A DNA stretch of 10,685 nucleotides from Thermoflexales bacterium. GTDB taxonomy: Bacteria > Chloroflexota > Anaerolineae > B4-G1 > SLSP01. The notes beneath the pieces are model-generated. The model did not search any database and had not been told where the DNA came from. It saw only the letters and a program-made list of their open reading frames with translations. Both the position numbers and the translations under genes were made by a program. The stretch covers positions 1 through 10,685 of the forward strand of contig WFQZ01000234.1 in assembly GCA_015486785.1 (NCBI GenBank), in the 5' to 3' direction. Shown piece by piece: positions 9,201 through 10,685 of this stretch. Each line of letters opens with the position of its first letter. Position 1 is the stretch's first letter.

Positions 9201-10685
9201 TACACCCAGATCAACGCCGGTGGCGATGATGCTGTGGATTCCGACGGGCAGCCGTCCGGCGGCGATCTGATCATCCACACGCCGGTTATCACCCAGAACA
9301 ACTACACCTTTGACTACGGCCTGATTCGGATGGTCGCGCTGGGCAACGTGGTGTGGTTCGATACCGGCGCGGGCGGCGGCACGCCCAACGACGGCATCCA
9401 GAACGGCACCGAGTCCGGCGTGCCGGGCGTCACCGTGACGCTGTACATCTCCGGCCAGGCGACGCCGATCCTGACCACGACGACGGATGTCAACGGGCGG
9501 TACATCTTCGACAACCTCCGCCCGAACACTTACACTGTGTACCTGCCGGCGGAGAACTTCCAGGCGGGCGGGCCGCTCTACGGCTACGTCTCCTCCGTGG
9601 GCCACGGCGACGACGAAACCTCCGATCAAGATAGAGACGAGAACGGCATAGACCAACCCGCGCTGGCGACGACGGGCATCAGCAGCACCGCCTACATCCT
9701 CTTCCCCGGCACGGAAACGACCGCTGACGACGACACCGGCTACACCGGCGCGTTGGCCGACGACTGCGTCAACCTGACGGCGGACTTCGGCTTTGTGCAA
9801 CTGGTCGCGCTGGGGAATGTGGTGTGGTTTGATACCGGCACGGGCGGGAACATGAACAACGGCATCTTGGACGCCGGTGAATCAGGCGCGGCGGGCGTGG
9901 AAGTGCAACTGTTCCAGCCGGGCGGAGCTTCTCCGGTGCTCACGACGACAACGGACGCCAGCGGTGACTACACCTTTGACCTGCTCATTTCGGGGACGTA
10001 CTACGTCCACATCCCGGCGAGTGAGTTCCGGGCGGGCGGGCCGCTCTACGGCTACATTTCCTCTCTCGGCAACGGCGCGGATGAGTTCACCGACGACAAC
10101 GGCGACGAGAACGGCGTGGATCAGCCGGACTTGGCGACAACGGGGATCAGCAGCACGCTGTACACGCTCACGCCGAACACGGAGCCGATCACCGACAACG
10201 AGAGCAGCTACGCGGGCTATCTGGACAATGACAACGTCAACTTCACAGCAGACTTTGGGTTCGTGGAGGGCGTGGCCTTGGGCAATGTGGTGTGGTTCGA
10301 TACCGGCACGGGTGGCGGAGTGGCAGACAACGGCATTCAGGACGGGACGGAAGCGGGCGCGGCGGGCGTGGAGATGCAACTGTTCCGCCAGGGCGGGGCA
10401 TCGCCGCTCCTGACGACGACGACGGACGCCAGCGGCTACTACACCTTCGACTTGCTCCTGCCGGGGACGTACTACGTCCACATCCCGGCGAGCGAGTTCC
10501 AGGCTGGCGGGCCGCTCTACGGCTACGTTTCCTCTCTCGGCAACGGCAACGACGAAACCTCCGATCAAGACAGAGACGAGAACGGCGTGGATCAGCCGGA
10601 CTTGGCGACGACGGGCATCAGCAGCACGCTGTACACGCTCGCGCCGAACACGGAGCGCACGGGTGAAGATCAATCCAACTACGCG
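189..10685 (+). CDS. Giant secreted multidomain surface protein with DUF11, LamG-like and SdrD_B repeats (3' end missing)
   Basis: I read one uninterrupted frame of 3499 codons, from ATG at 189 to the last base, without a stop, so the C-terminus lies outside the window. Domain order by residue: Sec signal peptide 1-26; Pro/Ala linker 27-73; beta-rich domain 74-219; about eleven DUF11-type modules 222-1733; two tandem copies of a LamG-in-DUF11 plus DUF11 module (1734-2194, 2195-2664); a plain DUF11 2665-2792; five SdrD_B-like repeats from 2795 to the end, the fifth incomplete. DUF11 signs include SKQGPDAVQSGEVFSYVV...VSDTLP and EKTPRAQTADVGDVVSW...NTGN. Such proteins are exported and work as adhesins or structural layers of the cell surface; no catalytic domain is evident. 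The upstream neighbour is a sortase substrate, which suggests wall anchoring here too (inference). Domain classes are fairly sure, and the exact role is unknown. Confidence 0.95.
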   Translation, partial: MLRKLSHILVLCSMLLGFYPVGAAMAAPQPSAVRATVLPSWFDAPAAAPQAGALPAWMPAQTVPEVAPAPAARCRLFRPIAVSLLTVDVSGPDYASLGSPVGGGEVYTAVIHNRSTDTAYGVVLSAEHEDYFVHDGGDQLISRTGTIPVSVVANSTTITWTPTSPYNLGAGETITLNFKLRARCDALSGQQMRVYIHYNADEGQSSTESNSGGLNITTGRGNLVLKKDPALQNLGTPDFGQPITWTVTVQNTGLGVLYDATITDTGGENLAQPSGDLNPVAHIAQLGVNEVQTFTVVGRVEACNFTNVVSGAWLCGNRVGDATTITPLQATASVLFTPELPKVDVQVVSPVTCPYCTPVTHTMYVTVTNTGGPAGHFRLDSSYESDGFWSVVPGSVSSGWTYDAATGVFSYTAGSPAGTLLNTSSGAVTLTYRIAPQSAPVCDDGSGSVVFEPLFSGVCSNEPFVSSPKEGSYQYGGGDSPTLSVSKQGPDAVQSGEVFSYVVSVSGSNAAQIDGAVDVSDTLPSEFTLIGSPSASDGTVGASGGVVTWVFTPTAASFAANMTYTVQAVTTTNGACGAGQIVHNDVHAVAHPTCSGCSDVTASDSVETIIGNTEGITSSGGSSGDFEACGASGFTLNHRYEITGSTVVTWDGTVFTEALGTPIGAGALPGPVYLSYVPLSLILTVSGTDYTAWVTPTVSAGGQLVVDLSPLTATGAPTQNMVLWLTYTVSVPEDALAGSVTRSFYDWSQLYLPGVSDNSACAANNSFNQPQQLSIGRGDLSVSLAPRILDRCTSNTVDLTLHDNAPGRLADHVVITFTASTAEVASARNFAFNGSLASVGAITVQTDTTHGVITFTLPSSADVNGDGDITFDVDEDCTQTSVWHAGVRFLSRCSVTHNATTSRDHTYRHPSLILFATPIKYTVREKEVLWKFFVTNNGDLTATDVLVSNKLYGLVVTGYQTDDPGTTLSGTLPITTPDAAVFRIASLPPNTQRAITVSGKTIACDPLHVDLSAQYSCFGASCTQPTARVDFDVPDPYLLTNNGQSADLPMCDAGEVVFTTKNASSDVSLYHLDITETLQGLSPVPGAPITMTILDDQGAQQAMTTAFTPQQVISGGDLFMIWRAISAPTEVETWFNKLPPLYVVRIQVPVQTSCVPPHTPQAYASAAALGPCNQQLGYTENAITLRTLKPDMMVTKQGKIAGSSFGDVVYAAPGDTVVWQVQTQNSPSTDSYVAHNVVLSDTWPTNFTYVTATQAYTPRVVLASHTITWDIGDMTPGTTHYFYLTGTVAGAADACSVSTLNHTRLRFGCDNDGCTSALSPQDSAQLDAAPDLGVEVLPATVSVCDGDVTVRLTNGGARAYSNVLTLTIPSGMVYESITSVGLKPTEIITSDHTPIFKWDTITGNMGSAYTFDLVVHLKNEATANACPIINGHPITADLYYDDHPVCSDSGPFTAHDTGNLTVQSPNVTIEKTPRAQTADVGDVVSWTLTVRNTGNVSAANVVVTDVAGNNYGSVVAANGSDGSVPTVSGNTVVWTVGSLAVGATWTAMVSATLLPSGDNSNLASVRAGCATGCSTAVVSDTAYTTLLQQFGKGPELQTGTVGSLMVFTLTADLPDQNALYEQLTLTDTLPVGLGYVDSVLTYTYDTDGNSGGPFGPLNKTPSDPGSLNSGAVVWALGDVSGSLRIRGVLTAVIQDVPEVHPGVLLTNYLTMTYTDDGQPYVYTDTANVDIDVPVLHIGKTYVTPSGCRATILNDTFNVPDSSSSPFGNWSHLSNGTEIRDGMLHLYNSGDVRNTESLSDFSFSMLVRRKHNNGGSLWIPFRIANSYSTDSYILEWQTNNLVLVKYVGGSQSTIPGATASLPDDHRWHHFEIRAVGPHIEVYVDGVRKINVQDSSHSGGFTEIRTTANSDYELDDILITRFGLTGCYVGAGDHVTYTIPISNQGHWAGYDLVVTDSLASGLSFVNYTLTSNDSSSPAVTAAPSAGATGDLVWHIDHLTATVPFSPLAHTALTLTVVLQVDTAITVNTILPNRAALSYDAWPGNTQPTPISREYSGGSHSTAVRTTNGGISKTLLTMPTAPTNTIGSVITYVIAVPSTPISAAFYNVLVTDTLNSRLTITAVQASGGTSPAASWSGQVVTASFAGIAPYSRGWVTITAYINKTAAEGDVITNTVAMISDSTLVTDSTPVTLTVDEPILHLSKSYVTPYGCGATLLRDNFNVADTTTSPFSQWTQVNSPAEIRDGTLHLFNSGDVENTTSLSDFSLSFMARKGQDNGTAQLWVVFRAQQPGNDGWRNAYVFIWQDNDYRLVRYQNGSPIGVGSGHADGPGSWHHFEIRAVGSLLQLYVDESKMVEMTDDTFSQGSLQFRSGTGSDITVDDVLVTRMDAVACPVGANDIVSYTLVVSNQGRLTGHDLILEDDLPAGMSLQSFTFVSDDPASSVMQSPWPLPATGNLVWRISQLAPAAPFDPRAHTALTITARVKVADGITANVTLPNHAFLWYDAWSDSTQPTNVVRSYGGGSHSAAVRTVNGGIAKVTRFAPPPTATLGTLVTYTLIVPADPITATLYDVVVTDTVDSRLKIERLTTSGGTGASATWLGQQVTATFASIPHGTQAFITVTARISHEWPSAAADANSGDVISNRATMTHATATVITTSNEVSTVVGEPRIHIVKQGRITTDPQTAIFTLTLTNDGNAPAYSLIITDAIPPGIRALFASHGGGIAPDGRTVTWTLASLSNEPPNNTLALTYTASLSESIYTATTLTNTAVVRTTSLTDTITGTREYTDDTDLPLAWQMGRLGDYVWYDFDYNGVQGSHPSEFPISGVAIDLFNADTGAYISSTTTDGSGYYIFEHLPLDVTYTVRISSAAYAPGGPLATYTQTRYMVGSPISDSNAAITQTFGGQPYAISTTLTSAFTEDLSLDYGFVRLVELGNYVWADDNYDGLQNEPTANGFQGVTLTITYPDGRVFTTTTDANGHYTFTVPVSMAYTIAVIADNFAPGGPLEVYTYTQINAGGDDAVDSDGQPSGGDLIIHTPVITQNNYTFDYGLIRMVALGNVVWFDTGAGGGTPNDGIQNGTESGVPGVTVTLYISGQATPILTTTTDVNGRYIFDNLRPNTYTVYLPAENFQAGGPLYGYVSSVGHGDDETSDQDRDENGIDQPALATTGISSTAYILFPGTETTADDDTGYTGALADDCVNLTADFGFVQLVALGNVVWFDTGTGGNMNNGILDAGESGAAGVEVQLFQPGGASPVLTTTTDASGDYTFDLLISGTYYVHIPASEFRAGGPLYGYISSLGNGADEFTDDNGDENGVDQPDLATTGISSTLYTLTPNTEPITDNESSYAGYLDNDNVNFTADFGFVEGVALGNVVWFDTGTGGGVADNGIQDGTEAGAAGVEMQLFRQGGASPLLTTTTDASGYYTFDLLLPGTYYVHIPASEFQAGGPLYGYVSSLGNGNDETSDQDRDENGVDQPDLATTGISSTLYTLAPNTERTGEDQSNYA
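267..407 (+). other. Pro/Ala-rich linker after the signal peptide
   Basis: Residues 27-73 are rich in Pro and Ala and contain two similar pieces, LPSWFDAPAAAPQ and LPAWMPAQTVPE. The segment has no domain character and probably forms an extended spacer between the signal peptide and the first folded domain. Confidence 0.6.
408..845 (+). other. First beta-rich domain, distant DUF11-like
   Basis: Residues 74-219 begin at Cys74 and alternate hydrophobic strands (VYTAVIHNRS, YGVVLSAEH, ITLNFKLRA), like the NxG and VVLxxxxP strands of DUF11, but the usual DTLP motif is missing. It is probably an immunoglobulin-like fold that starts the stalk. The assignment rests on pattern only. Confidence 0.45.
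852..5387 (+). repeat. Array of about eleven diverged DUF11-type modules
   Basis: Approximate module limits in bases: 852-1205, 1206-1622, 1623-2022, 2031-2522, 2523-2918, 2919-3300, 3301-3756, 3757-4173, 4174-4580, 4581-4947 and 4948-5387. Each is 115-165 residues and has a strand with N-x-G or a similar turn, followed by a VxVxDxLP-like strand and a late strand before the next module. The clearest DUF11 domains are those at 852, 1623, 3757, 4581 and 4948 (for example LTLTDTLPVGLGYVDS). The module at 2031-2522 is the least typical and may be another beta-sandwich. Most carry two or three cysteines, including CPYC at 353-356 and CSGC at 594-597. The copies share pattern but little sequence, so they are old duplications compared with the repeats further downstream. 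DUF11 modules are known as stalk units of bacterial surface proteins; no ligand can be inferred. Confidence 0.75.
2772..2816 (+). other. Candidate calcium-binding loop, EF-hand/dockerin style
   Basis: Residues 862-876 read DVNGDGDITFDVDED. The DxNxDxD start with Ile at position 8 matches the EF-hand and dockerin calcium loop, but the usual acidic residue at position 12 is Val, with Asp on both sides. It lies inside a DUF11-like module, so it may be a loop that binds calcium to stiffen the stalk. It could also be a chance acidic turn. Confidence 0.4.
5388..6770 (+). repeat. Compound module, copy 1: DUF11 split by a LamG-like domain, plus a second DUF11
   Basis: Residues 1734-2194 (461 residues). 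The copy starts with VLHIGKTYVTPSGC, the first strand of a DUF11. It is then interrupted by the LamG-like domain, resumes DUF11 at CYVGAGDHVTYTIPISNQG, and runs through VVTDSL to YSGGSHSTAVRTTNGG. A second, uninterrupted DUF11 (from 6384) starts at ISKTLLTMP and ends with VTLTVDEP, where copy 2 starts. Copy 2 repeats the same order, and short DNA stretches are identical (20 bases at 5784-5803 and 7173-7192), which shows a tandem duplication of the whole three-domain unit. Confidence 0.85.
5436..5960 (+). other. LamG/concanavalin-like domain, copy 1, nested in a DUF11
   Basis: Residues 1750-1924 lie between Cys1747 and Cys1925. Marks of the jelly-roll family (LamG, or the related DUF1080/3-keto-disaccharide hydrolase fold) are NDTFNV at the start, EIRDGMLHL (1777-1785), WHHFEIRAVG from Trp1866, VYVDG with Asp1883, and the closing DDILITR with Asp1913 and Asp1914. 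Domains of this type often bind sugars or act as structural lectin-like units. I see no proof of catalysis, so a binding or spacer role is preferred. The family name is a pattern call and was not searched. Confidence 0.65.
6771..8180 (+). repeat. Compound module, copy 2: DUF11 split by a LamG-like domain, plus a second DUF11
   Basis: Residues 2195-2664 (470 residues). It starts ILHLSKSYVTPYGC, is split by the second LamG-like domain, resumes with CPVGANDIVSYTLVVSNQG, and passes SYGGGSHSAAVRTVNGG into a second DUF11 (from 7773) that ends in VVGEP. All boundaries match copy 1. A third start, RIHIVKQGR at 8181, follows directly but has no LamG insertion. The two copies are clearly related in protein but well diverged in DNA, so the duplication is not recent. 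Confidence 0.85.
6819..7349 (+). other. LamG/concanavalin-like domain, copy 2, nested in a DUF11
   Basis: Residues 2211-2387 lie between Cys2208 and Cys2388. It has the same marks as copy 1: DNFNV, EIRDGTLHL from Glu2238, WHHFEIRAVG from Trp2329, LYVDE, and DDVLVTR with Asp2376 and Asp2377. The middle is the most changed part (WRNAYVFIWQDNDYRL against SYILEWQTNNLVL), which would fit a ligand-facing surface. The framing cysteines are kept in both copies. Confidence 0.65.
8181..8564 (+). other. Plain DUF11 domain linking the compound modules to the SdrD_B repeats
   Basis: Residues 2665-2792. IVKQGRITTD, FTLTLTNDGNAPAYSLIITDAIPPGI and VTWTLASL give a complete, uninterrupted DUF11. Lys2670 in its first strand is the last lysine of the visible protein. 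The segment TREYTDDTDLPLAWQ closes the domain before the first SdrD_B repeat. Confidence 0.75.
8571..8960 (+). repeat. SdrD_B-like repeat 1
   Basis: Residues 2795-2924. LGDYVWYDFDYNGVQ is the family's typical opening (GDxVWxDxNxDGxQ), followed by ISGVAIDLF, TTTDGSGYYIFEHLP and the closing DLSLDYGFV. SdrD_B domains are Cna-B-like folds, known from staphylococcal Sdr proteins, where calcium in acidic loops makes them rigid. This copy is diverged from the later ones. Confidence 0.8.
8964..9332 (+). repeat. SdrD_B-like repeat 2
   Basis: Residues 2926-3048. VELGNYVWADDNYDGLQNE, FQGVTLTITYPDG, TTTDANGHYTF and the closing FDYGLIRM show the family. It is shorter than repeats 3-5 and has GGDDAVDSDGQPSGGD where those have the longer acidic loop, so it belongs to the older part of the array. 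Confidence 0.8.
9333..9803 (+). repeat. SdrD_B-like repeat 3 (157 residues)
   Basis: Residues 3049-3205. VALGNVVWFDTG opens it; TTTDVNGRYIFDNL, FQAGGPLYGYVSS and the acidic loop DQDRDENGID (Asp3146, Asp3148, Asp3150, Asn3152, Asp3155) follow; LTADFGFVQL closes it. The loop looks like a calcium site. Its Cys in DDCVN is the only cysteine in the SdrD_B part. It is similar to repeats 4 and 5 in DNA as well as protein. Confidence 0.85.
9804..10271 (+). repeat. SdrD_B-like repeat 4 (156 residues)
   Basis: Residues 3206-3361. It has the same layout as repeat 3 and shares long identical DNA stretches with repeat 5 (for example the 35 bases at 10104-10138 and 10575-10609). Its acidic loop is different from its neighbours: EFTDDNGDENGVDQP instead of ETSDQDRDENG. 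Confidence 0.85.
10272..10685 (+). repeat. SdrD_B-like repeat 5, cut by the window end
   Basis: Residues 3362-3499 are visible, up to EDQSNYA; by comparison with repeat 4, about 18 residues are missing. It is nearly repeat 4 over most of its length but carries the repeat 3 version of the acidic loop (bases 10549-10586). More repeats and a C-terminal anchor may follow downstream. Confidence 0.85.

Noticed and set aside
9353..10666. Plus-strand frames at 9353-9634, 9877-10413 and 10292-10666
   Set aside because: They are out of frame with the giant gene, rich in Arg, and simply mirror the repeated DNA of the SdrD_B units; the in-frame product is well supported.
231..10673. Series of other minus-strand open frames (231-779, 813-1316, 1329-2102, 5763-6359, 6360-7214, 7524-8189, 8910-9800, 9882-10673)
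   Set aside because: All are in the same register opposite the sense codons and are explained in the same way. Those over the SdrD_B repeats look alike only because the sense repeats are alike.

Overview
The window holds two surface-protein genes on the + strand, both cut by the window edges. All of it codes on one strand except a 36-base gap. Bases 1-152 are the last 49 codons of an upstream gene. They end in a textbook sortase sorting signal: a Pro/Thr-rich linker, LPQSG, a hydrophobic segment and an Arg tail. After the gap, which carries a strong ribosome binding site, a single reading frame runs from ATG at 189 to the last base of the window with no stop codon: 3499 codons and still open. 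Everything else that looks open, including a 775-codon frame on the minus strand, is a shadow of this one gene.

The giant protein is secreted and built from repeats. From the N-terminus it has: a Sec signal peptide (residues 1-26); a short Pro/Ala linker; a first beta-rich domain; about eleven diverged, cysteine-bearing DUF11-type (conserved repeat domain) modules up to residue 1733; two tandem copies of a ~465-residue compound module, in which a LamG/concanavalin-like domain is nested inside a DUF11 domain and followed by a second DUF11; one more plain DUF11; and then SdrD_B-type (Cna-B-like) repeats. The last three of these repeats are close DNA copies of one another, and the fifth is still running at the window edge. 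No membrane anchor or sorting signal of the giant protein itself is visible; if it has one, it lies downstream.

The organism is probably a G+C-rich, cell-wall-bearing bacterium that uses sortases. DUF11 plus SdrD_B giants together with Pro/Thr-linker LPxTG-like proteins are familiar in Chloroflexota (Anaerolineae/Caldilineae type filamentous bacteria), and that is my best guess. It rests on style and not on a marker gene. The short gap suggests the two genes are co-transcribed, so they may form a cell-surface locus for adhesion, biofilm, sheath or filament formation. No enzyme, RNA gene, mobile element or CRISPR array is visible.

The points most worth a second look are the LamG domains nested in DUF11 and framed by cysteines, the complete absence of lysine from residue 2671 to the window end, the mosaic (gene-conversion-like) structure of the last SdrD_B repeats, the abrupt loss of cysteines after residue 1573, and a shift in codon use along the gene.
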